Shown here: one piece after another, positions 51,588 through 60,096 of the stretch
Layout: each line of letters opens with the position of its first letter
Position numbering within the stretch: the first letter of the stretch is position 1
NCBI RefSeq assembly: GCF_031624395.1
Contig: NZ_JAMQON010000001.1
Span: forward strand, 1,116,001-1,180,000
DNA length: 64,000 bases
Direction: 5' to 3'
From: Halomicroarcula saliterrae
GTDB taxonomy: Archaea > Halobacteriota > Halobacteria > Halobacteriales > Haloarculaceae
Program-made: the position numbers and the translations under genes
Notes under the pieces: model-generated
Told to the model about the DNA's origin: nothing
Seen by the model: only the letters and a program-made list of their open reading frames with translations
Databases searched by the model: none

Positions 51588-52073
51588 ATGACACCACGCA
51601 CGAACACACCGGAACAGTCACCTCCAGCGGTCGAACTGTACCAGTTCGAGGGCACCGAGGTGTGGATGGACGACGACGAACACGCCCGGCTGAAGGGGTA
51701 CTTCCCGCTCTCGCCGGGGGCACCGAACGGCACCGACGCCGGGGCGACGGACTGTGCCATCGTCTGTCTGGAGATACAGCCCGGCGAGTACCTCCCCACC
51801 CACCGGGACAGTGCCGAGGAACTGCTACTGGTCACCGCTGGCACGGTCGAGGCCAGCGTCGGCGAGGAATCGGTCCGTCTGCCGACCGGCTCCTGCACCG
51901 TCGTTCCCGAGATGGCGCCACACAGCGTCCGAAACGTCGGCGACGAGCCCGCGCGCGTCATCGGTTACTTCCCGAGTAGCGAGATGACCGCTACGTTCGA
52001 GCGGCCGCTCCAGCCGTTCGGGACGACCGTCGTCGCTGTCGGTGGCGACGGCGAGGACACGGAGGAGATGTGA
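51588..52073 (+). CDS. Cupin-domain protein
   Basis: A 161-residue protein. A cupin barrel (about residues 55-130) has CLEIQPGEYLPTHRDSAEEL (His and Glu metal ligands), LLVTAGTVEASVGEESVRLP and SCTVVPEMAPHSVRNVGDEP (the last metal His in PHSV). A short N-terminal segment TEVWMDDDEHARLKGYFPLS precedes it. No enzyme is identified. It is followed, one base after its stop, by a SnoaL-like gene, so the two form a unit and may act on the same small ligand. Confidence 0.85.
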   Translation: MTPRTNTPEQSPPAVELYQFEGTEVWMDDDEHARLKGYFPLSPGAPNGTDAGATDCAIVCLEIQPGEYLPTHRDSAEELLLVTAGTVEASVGEESVRLPTGSCTVVPEMAPHSVRNVGDEPARVIGYFPSSEMTATFERPLQPFGTTVVAVGGDGEDTEEM

Positions 52074-52074
52074 G

Positions 52075-52506
52075 ATGGCGGCGACGGAACACCGACACAA
52101 GGAGAACTTCCGGCGGCTGATGAGAGAGACCCACGAGGGCAACATGGATGTCGTCGACGAGCTGGTCGCCGAGGATATCGTCACGCACGGCTTCTTCGGC
52201 ATGGACGCCACGGACAGAGCTGGGTACAGGTCGTTCTTCGAGGGGTTCGGGGCTGCCTTCGGCGACCAAGAGTTCGTCATCGAGGACCTCGTCGCCGAGG
52301 CGGACCTGCTCGTGGTCCACTTCACCATCTCCGCCGTCCACCGGGGAGAGATACTGGGTATCGAACCCACCGGCAGACGGCTCTCCTGGACCGGCACCGC
52401 CATCGACCGGTACGAGGACGGGAAAATCGTCGAGGCGTGGCTCTACCCCGACTACATGTCCATCCTCGGCCAACTGGACGTCCTCCCGTCGGGTGTCGGA
52501 ACCTGA
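52075..52506 (+). CDS. SnoaL-like polyketide-cyclase family protein
   Basis: A 143-residue protein, MAATEHRHKENFRRLMRETH at the start. The cone-shaped alpha/beta fold is marked by HEGNMDVVDELVAEDIVTHG, YRSFFEGFGAAFGDQEFVIE, HFTISAVHRGEILGIEPTGR and GTAIDRYEDGKIVEAWLYPD, the standard ester-cyclase/SnoaL pattern with a catalytic-site Asp/His pair near WLYPD and VTHG. In bacteria these are cyclases or ligand-binding proteins; the substrate here is unknown. Its ATG starts one base after the cupin stop, so expression is coupled. It converges on the Get3/ArsA gene two bases away. Confidence 0.87.
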   Translation: MAATEHRHKENFRRLMRETHEGNMDVVDELVAEDIVTHGFFGMDATDRAGYRSFFEGFGAAFGDQEFVIEDLVAEADLLVVHFTISAVHRGEILGIEPTGRRLSWTGTAIDRYEDGKIVEAWLYPDYMSILGQLDVLPSGVGT

Positions 52507-52508
52507 GG

Positions 52509-53438
52509 TCAGCCCCCGACGTGCTCACCGATGCGCGCCAAGGCGTCCAGTCCAGTCACCTCGCCGGACTCGTCCGGTATCGTCCACACCTCCAGTTCCG
52601 GCAGCGACTCCCGCAGCGCCGCGAGCGACTCCTCCTGAACGGCCTGTTTCCCCCGACAGCGCTCGCAGTCGCCGGGGTTCTCGATGACCTTGTTCACCAC
52701 GAGCGTCGTCACCGGCACCTCGAACTCGCGTAACTGGTCGACCAGCCGCTCGCTCTCCCGGACGGCCATCGTCTCGGGGATGGTCACGACGCGGAACTCG
52801 GTGCGCTCCGGGTCCCGAAGCACCTCGCCGACCCGTGCCATCCGCTCGCGCATCGCCGTGAAGTCGTCCGGGCCGTCGTCGCGACGGCGACCCATCGGCC
52901 CGAACATCATCGTCCGGGCGGTGTTGACCTTCCGGCGGACCTGGTCGCGCAGGTCGAGGGCCGTCGCCAACCCCTTGTCCATCACTGCCGGCAGGTCCAG
53001 GAGTCTGAGGGTGTGGCCCGTCGGCGCGGTGTCGAACACCACCCGGTCCCAGCGGTCGCTGTCGACGTAGGTCGCCAACCCCTCGACGGCGGCCAGCTCG
53101 TCGCTGCCCGGCATCACGCCGGTCGTGAACAGGTCGGCGATGGCCCCCTCGTCGAGGTGGATGCCCGCGTCATCGAACTCGTCGGCGAGCGCCTCGAACA
53201 GCGCCTCATACCGGTCGATACCCGCCTGCGGGTCCACCTCGACGCCCCAGAACCCGTCGCGTATCTCGACCGGGTCCGCGCCGACCTGCTGTTCGACCGC
53301 GTCGCCCAGCGAGTGGGCCGGGTCCGTCGAGACCACCAGCGTCTCCGCTCCCTCGCCGGCCAATCTGTGGCCGGTCGCCGCGGCGAGGGTCGTCTTCCCG
53401 ACCCCGCCTTTCCCGCCGTAGAGTACGAACTGGGTCAC
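52509..53438 (-). CDS. Get3/ArsA-family ATPase
   Basis: A 309-residue cytoplasmic ATPase. The deviant Walker A KGGVGKTT (residues 10-17) is followed by VSTDPAHSLGDAVEQQVGAD (switch I) and VVFDTAPTGHTLRLLDLPAV (switch II). The CERCRGKQ motif (about residues 263-270) matches the CxxC zinc site that holds Get3 dimers together. It lacks the second ATPase half of bacterial ArsA. Archaeal Get3-like proteins bind tail-anchored membrane proteins in vitro; an arsenite role needs an ArsB pump, which is not present here. It is convergent with the SnoaL gene, and its promoter side holds a large cruciform. Confidence 0.92.
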   Translation of the reverse strand: MTQFVLYGGKGGVGKTTLAAATGHRLAGEGAETLVVSTDPAHSLGDAVEQQVGADPVEIRDGFWGVEVDPQAGIDRYEALFEALADEFDDAGIHLDEGAIADLFTTGVMPGSDELAAVEGLATYVDSDRWDRVVFDTAPTGHTLRLLDLPAVMDKGLATALDLRDQVRRKVNTARTMMFGPMGRRRDDGPDDFTAMRERMARVGEVLRDPERTEFRVVTIPETMAVRESERLVDQLREFEVPVTTLVVNKVIENPGDCERCRGKQAVQEESLAALRESLPELEVWTIPDESGEVTGLDALARIGEHVGG

Positions 53439-53491
53439 GGCTGCCGGTAGGTGTCAGACCGCCATAACTCTCCGGTGGCCCGCGGGTGATA

Positions 53492-53631
53492 GTGTTTAGT
53501 TAAGAGATTCAGACCTAAAACAGCCAGCCGCCCCTTTCAGTCCCGCCCGTAGCCGGTTGGTCAGCCGGCAGGGGGGGACTGAACGCGGGGGTTTTCTGGC
53601 TCTCGGAACCACTCGCTGCTAAACTAAACAC
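53492..53631. repeat. 140-base nested inverted repeat (four concentric stems)
   Basis: Concentric arms are GTGTTTAGTT (53492-53501) with AACTAAACAC (53622-53631), AGCCAG (53522-53527) with CTGGCT (53596-53601), TTCAGTCCC (53536-53544) with GGGACTGAA (53575-53583) and GCCGG (53552-53556) with CCGGC (53565-53569). Every arm is perfect. No open frame crosses it, no flanking direct repeat is seen, and it sits between the Get3 start and the lipoprotein promoter. Confidence 0.9.
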
Positions 53632-53695
53632 CGCCCCCGTGGGTAGCGAACCGGTCGGTCCGGTGACGCGGCTGCTCCAGGTATAGATACACCTT

Positions 53696-53701
53696 TTTAT
53701 A
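53696..53701 (+). promoter_or_regulatory. TATA element for the small lipoprotein
   Basis: TTTATA inside ttttttatatc-like AT-rich sequence is centred 25-26 bases before the ATG at 53724, giving a leaderless transcript. Confidence 0.65.
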
Positions 53702-53723
53702 TCAGGACATATATACCGGAATT

Positions 53724-54068
53724 ATGGCACAGAACGCTGCCACTCGGAGGTACGGACTCGTCGTCACAGTCGCACTACTTGTCGGTTTGGCCGGTTGCGG
53801 TATGCTCGGCGGTGGGGGTTGTGGCCCCGGCGAAACCGAGATCACCGACGCCGCCGACGCGGACGGTTCGGTCTCCGTGACCGGCGAAGTCACCGAGACC
53901 GGACAGGTGTCGTTCGTCGTCGACGACGGCACTGCCACGGCGTTCATCCAGCGACCCGGGGACGTCTCGGAGGGCGACTGCGTGACCGTCGAGGGGCGCA
54001 CGGTCGATACGAGCAACATGGGCGGTGCCGACGTGGCGATGCAGGCGACGAACATCACTGTCAACTGA
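53724..54068 (+). CDS. Small lipoprotein with an OB-like beta domain (114 aa)
   Basis: Starts MAQNAATRRYGLVVTVALLV, then GLAGCGMLGGGGCGPGETEI: a Sec-type signal with lipobox LAGC (Cys25), so it is a membrane-anchored surface protein. The mature part looks like a small beta barrel (SVSVTGEVTETGQVSFVVDD, TATAFIQRPGDVSEGDCVTV, EGRTVDTSNMGGADVAMQAT), similar in pattern to OB-fold nucleic-acid-binding (tRNA_anti-like) domains found in secreted proteins. The ligand is unknown. A second Cys (C33) lies early in the mature chain. It converges on the polyprenyl synthase. Confidence 0.75.
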   Translation: MAQNAATRRYGLVVTVALLVGLAGCGMLGGGGCGPGETEITDAADADGSVSVTGEVTETGQVSFVVDDGTATAFIQRPGDVSEGDCVTVEGRTVDTSNMGGADVAMQATNITVN

Positions 54069-54113
54069 CAGCGCCGGGGCTACCTGCAACTGGGACCGAA
54101 AAAGAGCGGACGG

Positions 54114-55154
54114 TCAGTATTCGCGTTCGACCAGGTAATCCGCGATACCGGACAGCAGGCCACGCGCCTCGTTGTCCGGCAGGACTTCGAGGTTCTCCTT
54201 CCCGCTCGTGACCAGTTCCTGCGCCCGTTCGCTGGCGTACTCGATCGAGCCGACCTCCCGGAGCCGCTCGACGGCCGTGTCGATTTCGGCCTCCGAGACG
54301 GCTTCGACGGAGTCGGTGTCGACCAGGTTCGCCACGTCGACGCCCTGTTGGCGGGCGTGCAGCGTGACCAGCGTCTGCTTGTTCTCGACGAGGTCGGAGC
54401 CGCGTTGTTTGCCCAGTTTCTCGGACGGCGTCGTCAGGTCCAGCAGGTCGTCCTGAATCTGGAACGCCCGGCCAACGTCGAGACCGTGATTGTACAGCGC
54501 GTCGACGGTGTCCGCGTCGGCCCCGAGCAGCGTGGCCGGAATCGACGCGGTCGCGCCGTACAGCACCGCGGTCTTGAGTTCGACCATCTCCAGATACTCC
54601 TCGGGCGTGACGGCGTCGCGCTGCTCGAACTCGATGTCCAGCGACTGGCCCTCACAGATACGGGTACAGGTCTCGGACAGCCGCTTGTTCGCGGCGATGG
54701 TGCGGTCGTCGGCCGCACCGGTGCCAAGCAGATACTCGAACGCTTTCGAGTAGAGCGTATCGCCGGCCAGAATCGCCGTCGAGAGGTCGTACTCCTTGTG
54801 GACGGCCGGGACCCCGCGACGGAGGTCGTCGTCGTCCATGATGTCGTCGTGGATGAGGGTGAACGTCTGGATGACTTCGATGGCGATAGCGGCTGACAGC
54901 AGGTCGGCCTCTCCGCCGTCGAGCGTGGGGAACGTGCGGTAATCGGCCCCCAGCGGTTCGACGTCCAGCAGCGACTCCCCGACCAACAAGAGGACGGTCG
55001 GCCGGAGTCGCTTGCCGCCGGCGTCGAGCAGGTACCGAGCCGCCTCGTAGAGGTGCTCCGGTCGCGAGACCGGCAGCTCCTCGGGAAGCGCCTCGTTGAC
55101 CAGCTCACGACGGGCGTGGATGGCTCGTTCGACCTGCTGATGGCGTTCGGACAT
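54114..55154 (-). CDS. idsA: Polyprenyl diphosphate synthase (GGPP synthase-like)
   Basis: A 346-residue prenyltransferase. The first Asp-rich motif is DDIMDDDD (residues 103-110) and the second DDLLD (235-239). Phe98, five residues before the first motif, matches the pattern that limits archaeal enzymes to C15-C20 chains. KRLRPTVLLLVGE and HKEYDLSTAILAGDTLYSKA are other landmarks. It builds the isoprenoid chains for ether lipids from IPP. Four bases separate it from the RNase J stop upstream, so both are in one operon. The known haloarchaeal order mvk-ipk-rnj-idsA is present here with one extra gene inserted. Confidence 0.93.
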   Translation of the reverse strand: MSERHQQVERAIHARRELVNEALPEELPVSRPEHLYEAARYLLDAGGKRLRPTVLLLVGESLLDVEPLGADYRTFPTLDGGEADLLSAAIAIEVIQTFTLIHDDIMDDDDLRRGVPAVHKEYDLSTAILAGDTLYSKAFEYLLGTGAADDRTIAANKRLSETCTRICEGQSLDIEFEQRDAVTPEEYLEMVELKTAVLYGATASIPATLLGADADTVDALYNHGLDVGRAFQIQDDLLDLTTPSEKLGKQRGSDLVENKQTLVTLHARQQGVDVANLVDTDSVEAVSEAEIDTAVERLREVGSIEYASERAQELVTSGKENLEVLPDNEARGLLSGIADYLVEREY

Positions 55155-55158
55155 GTGA

Positions 55159-56505
55159 CTATTCCGTGAGCTGGATCATGTTGCCGTTACGGGTGATATG
55201 CAGGTCGCGCCCGACTTTGAACCCGAAGTTCTCCGCGAGGTCCACGTAGGGGGCGAAACCTTTCAGGCTCTGGTGAGCCGGGATGACGTTCTGTGGCTGC
55301 AGCGCTTCGAGCATCTGGTAGTGACCCTCCTCGCGGAGGTGGCCCGAGACGTGGATGTCGTCGTAGATGCGGGCGCCCTGCATGCCCAGCAGCTTCTCGG
55401 ACTGGTAGCGCTGGCCCTCGTTCGTCGGCTCCGGGATGACCCGGGCCGAGAACAGCACCTTGTCGCCGTCGGACAGTTCGTAGGGCGTCTCGCCCCGTCC
55501 CATACGGGTGAGCATCGCGCGGGGCTCGCCCTGATGGCCGGTGACGATGGGCAGGAAGTTCTCCTTGCCCTCGTTCATGATCCGCTTGAACGTCCGGTCG
55601 ACGGACTTTCGGTGACCGTACATCCCGAGGTCGTCCGGGAAGTCGACGAAGTCCAGTCGCTCTGCCGTCCCGGAGTACTTCTCCATCGAGCGGCCGAGCA
55701 GGACCGGCTGGCGGCCCATGTCCTCGGCGAACTCGACGAGGCTCTTGACCCGAGCGATGTGTGAGGAGAACGTAGTGGCGACGATACCGCCGTCGTAGTC
55801 CTCGATGCTCGTCATGACGTCCTTGAGGTGGCGACGGGCGACCGACTCGGAGGGCGTGCGGCCCTTCCGGCCGGCGTTCGTACAGTCCTCGATGTAACAG
55901 AGGACGCCCTCGCCCTCGCGGCCGATCTCCCGGAACCGCTTCATGTCGATGGGGTCGCCGATGACCGGCGTGTGGTCCATGCGCTTGTCCAGCCCGTAGA
56001 CAACGGCGCCTTCGGGGGTGTGCAGCACCGGGTTGATGGCGTCGATGATGGAGTGGGTGACGTTGACAAACTCCAGTTCGTTTCGCTCGCCGATCTGCAT
56101 CGTCTCGCCGGCCTCCATCTTGACGAGGTCGTTCTGGACCCCGAACTTCTCCTCGCCCTTTATCTGCTGTTTGACCAGCTCGATGGTAAAGGGCGTCGCG
56201 ACGATGGGTGCGTCGTAGCGGTGGGCGAGCTTCGAGATGGCGCCGATGTGGTCGAGGTGGCCGTGTGTCGGCACGATGGCCTTCACGTCGCCCTCGAGTT
56301 CGGACATGACGCGGTCGTCAGGAATCGCGCCCATGTCGATGAGGTCGAGCGAGTGCATCCGCTCCGTCTCGACGTTGTCGTGAATCAGTACCTTCGAGAG
56401 GTTCAGGCCCATGTCGAAGATGACGACGTCGTCGCCCGCTCGGACGGCCGTCATCTGTCGGCCCACAGCCTCGTATCCGCCAATTGTTGCGATTTCGACT
56501 TCCAT
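55159..56505 (-). CDS. rnj: Ribonuclease J (archaeal aRNase J)
   Basis: A 448-residue beta-CASP metallo-beta-lactamase RNase. The motif HGHLDH is at residues 81-86 ([12 protein letters not shown]), with [20 protein letters not shown] and [16 protein letters not shown] (motif A/B) later; [20 protein letters not shown] (HVSGH) gives another metal site and [14 protein letters not shown] follows. These enzymes have 5'-to-3' exonuclease activity on RNA and act in decay and processing. The start [20 protein letters not shown] fits the conserved N-terminus; upstream codons in frame are not coding-like. It is followed by idsA four bases later. A 361-base gap precedes it, with a likely promoter at about 56745. 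Confidence 0.94.
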   Translation of the reverse strand: MEVEIATIGGYEAVGRQMTAVRAGDDVVIFDMGLNLSKVLIHDNVETERMHSLDLIDMGAIPDDRVMSELEGDVKAIVPTHGHLDHIGAISKLAHRYDAPIVATPFTIELVKQQIKGEEKFGVQNDLVKMEAGETMQIGERNELEFVNVTHSIIDAINPVLHTPEGAVVYGLDKRMDHTPVIGDPIDMKRFREIGREGEGVLCYIEDCTNAGRKGRTPSESVARRHLKDVMTSIEDYDGGIVATTFSSHIARVKSLVEFAEDMGRQPVLLGRSMEKYSGTAERLDFVDFPDDLGMYGHRKSVDRTFKRIMNEGKENFLPIVTGHQGEPRAMLTRMGRGETPYELSDGDKVLFSARVIPEPTNEGQRYQSEKLLGMQGARIYDDIHVSGHLREEGHYQMLEALQPQNVIPAHQSLKGFAPYVDLAENFGFKVGRDLHITRNGNMIQLTE

Positions 56506-56866
56506 GGTTGTAGCTCCGAGTAGGAGCCGTCCGCGAGCACGCGGTCGGGGTGGCGACGACGGTAACGGCTGAAACGGCGTCTCGGTTCCTGTGGACGGCG
56601 AGGCCAGCCGGGTACGCCCGTAGCCTCGGTGTCCGTAGTGGAAGGGACTCGTGTCCCGACGACTGTTCCCGTCGTCTGCCGGCCGCCGATTCGCGTCCAC
56701 GGGCGGCCGTGCGCTCGGTTACCGGCAACTACAACGCGAGTTCATAAAACGATGTGGGTTCGCGTGCGGTCCCGCGCTCTGTGAAAGCAAAATCGGGGCC
56801 ACGAGGACACGCGTCACGCGGTGTGAGAACCACGAATCGGGAGCGGTCGAAGCTGCCCGGTAGCGA
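56506..56866 (-). promoter_or_regulatory. RNase J 5' region with distant TATA and long leader
   Basis: No gene is supported in this 361-base stretch. On the minus strand the only TATA-like run is GTTTTATGAA (56750-56741), predicting a transcript start near 56718 and a leader of about 210 bases. Just before the rnj ATG, GGCTCC-TACTC-GGAGCT (56529-56513) forms a small hairpin that could cover the initiation region. Confidence 0.45.
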
Positions 56867-58117
56867 CTACGAATCGTCCAGCGCGTCCGAGAGCGGGTCG
56901 CCATCGGACTTCGTCTCGAAGGCCGTCGTCCCCTCGTCCGGCTCCTCGGACCCCGTCTCGTCGTCCAGCTCCTCCCCGAACAGGTCCGTCACGTCGTCCG
57001 AACTCTCGTCACTGCCGTCGAAGGACGCTGACTCGTCGTCCGCTGACTCACCGAAGAGGTCGTCGGCCGTCCGGGGGCTGTCGGCCGATTCGTCGTTCCC
57101 GTCTTCGACCGTCTCCCAGCCCGACGCCTCCGTCGTCTCCTCGGAGGCGGGCTCTTCGGACGGGACTGCGGTCTCGAACTCCGAGGGGTCCGGCGGCGAC
57201 CACTCCTCAGGCTGGGTGTCCACCGACTCCGTCTCCGGTTCGGTCTGTGTCTCTGTCGTCGAGGCCGCTTCGGTCCCGCTTTCCGTCGGTGTCTGCTCGG
57301 CCTGTTCGTCGGCCGGTGGGCTCGCGTCCGCGACCGACGCCACGTCGGCGTCGTCCGCCACGTCGGACCCGGCCATCGACCCCTCGGGAGCCTCCCATGC
57401 GGTCGGCTGCTCGTCGGCCGTCTGGTCGGAGGGGTCGGCCGTCTGGTCGGAGGGGTCGGCGGTGGGTGCGTCGGCTGTCTGGTCGGAAGGGTCGGCGGTG
57501 GGTGCGTCGGCTGTCTGGTCGGAGGGGTCGGCGGTGGGCTCGTCGGCCGTCTCGTCCGGCGCTTCGACCAGCGTCCGTTCCGTCGGGGCTTCGGTGTCCG
57601 GGTCCGAGGGCGCGCTGTCTGAGTCGGCGGCCTCGGCCGGTGTCGGCTCCGGTTCGTCGGTCGGCTCCTGCGGAGCGGTGTCCCGCTCGACGGCGTCGCC
57701 CGACTCCGATCCGTCCTCGGCCGGCGACGAGCCGTCGTCGCTCGGGGCCGCCGGGGCCTCGTCGTCCGTCTCGGGCTCGTCGGGACTCCCTTCGCCTGCC
57801 GGTTCGGCGGCGCTCGCCGAGACGACCCGCCCTCGCCTGACTCCGGTCATCGTGGCGTCGACGATGAGCTTGTACAGGAGCCCGAACAGGCCCGAGAGCA
57901 GTAGCAGGACGCCGATGGCGACGAGGGCGATAGCCGCCACCGCACCGCCGCTCGTCGCGGCCGCGGCACCGCCGGCGCCGAACGCGTCGACGAGGACCTG
58001 ACCGCCGACGACGGCGCCGCCGGCGATGAAGGCGCCGCCGACGAGACTCACTGCCAGCAGGTAGCCAACGAAGCTCACACCGTATCGGTAGGCATCCGAT
58101 AACCCAGCAGTAGACAT
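56867..58117 (-). CDS. Membrane-anchored acidic disordered repeat protein
   Basis: A 416-residue protein. Residues 1-95 hold two or three hydrophobic segments (VSFVGYLLAVSLVGGAFIAG, AVAAIALVAIGVLLLLSGLF, with FGLLYKLIVDATMTG), starting MSTAGLSDAYRYGVSF. From about residue 105 the chain is Asp/Glu/Ser/Thr/Pro-rich and predicted to be disordered. A tandem array of PSDQTADAPTAD (about residues 195-235) and the C-terminal blocks DLFGESADDE / DLFGEELDDE stand out. No enzyme or binding domain is visible. It lies inside the otherwise conserved order mvk, ipk, rnj, idsA, 361 bases upstream of rnj, all on the minus strand. The family is not recognised; similar haloarchaeal proteins are described only as hypothetical. 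Confidence 0.8.
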   Translation of the reverse strand: MSTAGLSDAYRYGVSFVGYLLAVSLVGGAFIAGGAVVGGQVLVDAFGAGGAAAATSGGAVAAIALVAIGVLLLLSGLFGLLYKLIVDATMTGVRRGRVVSASAAEPAGEGSPDEPETDDEAPAAPSDDGSSPAEDGSESGDAVERDTAPQEPTDEPEPTPAEAADSDSAPSDPDTEAPTERTLVEAPDETADEPTADPSDQTADAPTADPSDQTADAPTADPSDQTADPSDQTADEQPTAWEAPEGSMAGSDVADDADVASVADASPPADEQAEQTPTESGTEAASTTETQTEPETESVDTQPEEWSPPDPSEFETAVPSEEPASEETTEASGWETVEDGNDESADSPRTADDLFGESADDESASFDGSDESSDDVTDLFGEELDDETGSEEPDEGTTAFETKSDGDPLSDALDDS

Positions 58118-58241
58118 AGTATTACTGACGACAACGCCGGTGAAATAGGTTACGCCGGGAGTATAGTCCCGACCGGACCGGTTTCACACCGACTGCACCA
58201 CTGTCGAGCGGTCGGGTTTGCACTGATTCTCAGTGGCGACG

Positions 58242-58988
58242 CTACTCGTGTCCCTCGCCGACGACGGTCGTACCCGGTGTCGCCCCGGCCAGAAACCCGT
58301 CGAGCGCGTCGGGACCGAAGACGCTCGCCGGCGAGTCCAGCGCCAGCAGCGCCCGGATCTTCCCGGCCATCCCGCCCGAGACGTCGGTCGCGTCGCTGCC
58401 ACCGAGCACCGACGCCACCTCCCCGAAGGAGTCGATTCGGTCGACGACCGCGCCGTCGTCGTCGAGCACGCCGGGGACGGTCGAACAGACGCCGACGCGG
58501 TCGGCGTCGACGGCGGGAGCGAGTGCGACCACGAGTTCGTCGCCGCTGAGGACGCTGGCGCCCTCCCCGCGGTGGGCCACGAGGTCGCCGTGTAACACGG
58601 GTACGAACTCCTCCGCGAGCAGTGTCCTGACCTGGTCGGTGGGTAAGTCGAGGCTACCGTCGGCGTCGCGGCTGGCCGCCGAGAGCGGGTGGACCGGAAC
58701 GGCCGGGACGCCCCGGTCGGTCAGCGCCGCGACGACGGCCCCGTTCAGCCGCTTCATCGCGCCGTGAATAGCCCGGACGCCCGCGACGTCGTGGGTCCCG
58801 TCGGTCGTACTGACGCCGAACTGGGCGGCGTGGTGGTGGCCGAAGCTCCCGCCGCCGTGGACGACCACGAGGTCGTCGTCGCTCGCCGCAACGGCGTCGG
58901 CGGCCGCTGCCAGCGCGTCGTCGTCGACGGTCTCGGGCTCGCCTTTCTCGGTGATGACGCTCCCGCCGAGTTTCAGGACGACGGTCAC
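58242..58988 (-). CDS. ipk: Isopentenyl phosphate kinase
   Basis: A 248-residue amino-acid-kinase-fold enzyme. The start MTVVLKLGGSVITEKGEPET has the ATP-binding KLGGSVIT, and VVVHGGGSFGHHHAAQFGVS carries the diagnostic His cluster (His51-53) that separates isopentenyl phosphate kinase from other members. SVLSGDELVVALAPAVDADR, TVPGVLDDDGAVVD and DVSGGMAGKIRALLAL complete the nucleotide site. It makes IPP from isopentenyl phosphate, the last step of the archaeal mevalonate route. The start ATG overlaps the mevalonate kinase stop by four bases (58985-58988), so the two are translated together. Confidence 0.94.
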   Translation of the reverse strand: MTVVLKLGGSVITEKGEPETVDDDALAAAADAVAASDDDLVVVHGGGSFGHHHAAQFGVSTTDGTHDVAGVRAIHGAMKRLNGAVVAALTDRGVPAVPVHPLSAASRDADGSLDLPTDQVRTLLAEEFVPVLHGDLVAHRGEGASVLSGDELVVALAPAVDADRVGVCSTVPGVLDDDGAVVDRIDSFGEVASVLGGSDATDVSGGMAGKIRALLALDSPASVFGPDALDGFLAGATPGTTVVGEGHE

Positions 58989-59968
58989 TCCGCCCGGACC
59001 CCCTCGGTGTCGAGCGCCGCCCGGAACGCTTCGTCACAGCCGGGCGTGTACCGCAGCGCCGTCAGCGCGGCGTCCGTCTCGTCCAGCGCGACGATACAGC
59101 CCCCGCCGCCGGCGCCCGTGAGCTTCGCCCCGACTGCGCCCGCGTCTCTTGCCGCCCACACCATCGTATCGAGCGAGCGCGAGGAGACGCCCAGCGCCGC
59201 CAACAGCCCGTGGTTGAAGTTCATCAGCTCACCGAGCGTCTCCGTGTCGCCGGTGCCGAGCACCGACTCGCCCTCCCTGACGATGTCGCCGATGGCGCCG
59301 ACGGTGTCGGCCGCGAAGTCGTACTCCCCGCGCAGCGCCCGCACGCCCGCGACCAGCGCGCCGGTGTCGCCCGCGCCGCCGTCGTAGCCGATGACGAAGG
59401 GGAGGTGCTCGACACCGCCGACGCGACGGCAGTCGTCGCCCTCGACGCGGACCGCTCCGCCCATCGCCGAGCAGAACGTGTCGGCCCGGGAGGCCTCGCC
59501 GTCCTGAACGGCCGCCTCGACCTGATAGGCCCTGTCGGCGATGTCCTCGGGGTCGAGTTCGACGCCGAGTTCCCGACAGCCGGCGTCGATGGCCGCGACC
59601 GCGACGGCCGCCGACGAACCCAGCCCGGCCCCCAGCGGGATGTCGCTCTCGATCCATATCTCGAAGCCGGCGTCGGGGGCGCCAGCGGCGTCACGGACCT
59701 GCGTGACCGCCTCGTTGATGTACCCCATCGACGCCTCCAGCAGCGGTTTCGCCGCGTCGACGTCGGGCAGGTCCGTGCTGTCCCCCGTGTACTCGACGGT
59801 GAAGCCGTCGAGCTTGAGGTCCTCGGCGTGGACGACCAGCCCCTCATCTATCTCCTCGGCCGTGACGCGGGCCCGGCGCTCGATAGCGCACGGGACCGCC
59901 GGCTCGCCGTAGACGACTGCGTGCTCCCCGAACAGATACACCTTGCCGGGAGCGCTCGACGTGACCAT
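58985..59968 (-). CDS. mvk: Mevalonate kinase
   Basis: A 327-residue GHMP kinase. The start MVTSSAPGKVYLFGEHAVVY has the family N-terminal GKVYLFGEH; the phosphate-binding motif is PLGAGLGSSAAVAVAA (residues 111-126) and the C-terminal motif is AKLTGAGGGGCIVALD. It phosphorylates mevalonate, feeding IPP synthesis for ether lipids. The ATG at 59968 is chosen; a longer upstream frame has no family residues. It overlaps isopentenyl phosphate kinase by four bases and heads the mvk-ipk unit. Confidence 0.95.
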   Translation of the reverse strand: MVTSSAPGKVYLFGEHAVVYGEPAVPCAIERRARVTAEEIDEGLVVHAEDLKLDGFTVEYTGDSTDLPDVDAAKPLLEASMGYINEAVTQVRDAAGAPDAGFEIWIESDIPLGAGLGSSAAVAVAAIDAGCRELGVELDPEDIADRAYQVEAAVQDGEASRADTFCSAMGGAVRVEGDDCRRVGGVEHLPFVIGYDGGAGDTGALVAGVRALRGEYDFAADTVGAIGDIVREGESVLGTGDTETLGELMNFNHGLLAALGVSSRSLDTMVWAARDAGAVGAKLTGAGGGGCIVALDETDAALTALRYTPGCDEAFRAALDTEGVRAE

Positions 59969-60096
59969 ACCCGCTCGTGTGACCGGAGGGGGTTTAGGTG
60001 TTTTTGGAGACGGGTCGGGGTACCGACGACACCGCGGGGGTTCGAGCCGGCGGTAGTCACCTGAAAACACTTACGGGTGAGCCGGAACCGTGGGAT

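Noticed and set aside
52509-53438. Arsenite pump ATPase
   Set aside because: No ArsB, ArsC or arsenic-responsive regulator is near, and the single-ATPase CxxC form fits Get3 better.
53492-53631. Replication origin
   Set aside because: No Orc1/Cdc6 gene nearby, no repeated origin-box motifs and no extended AT-rich duplex-unwinding element were seen.
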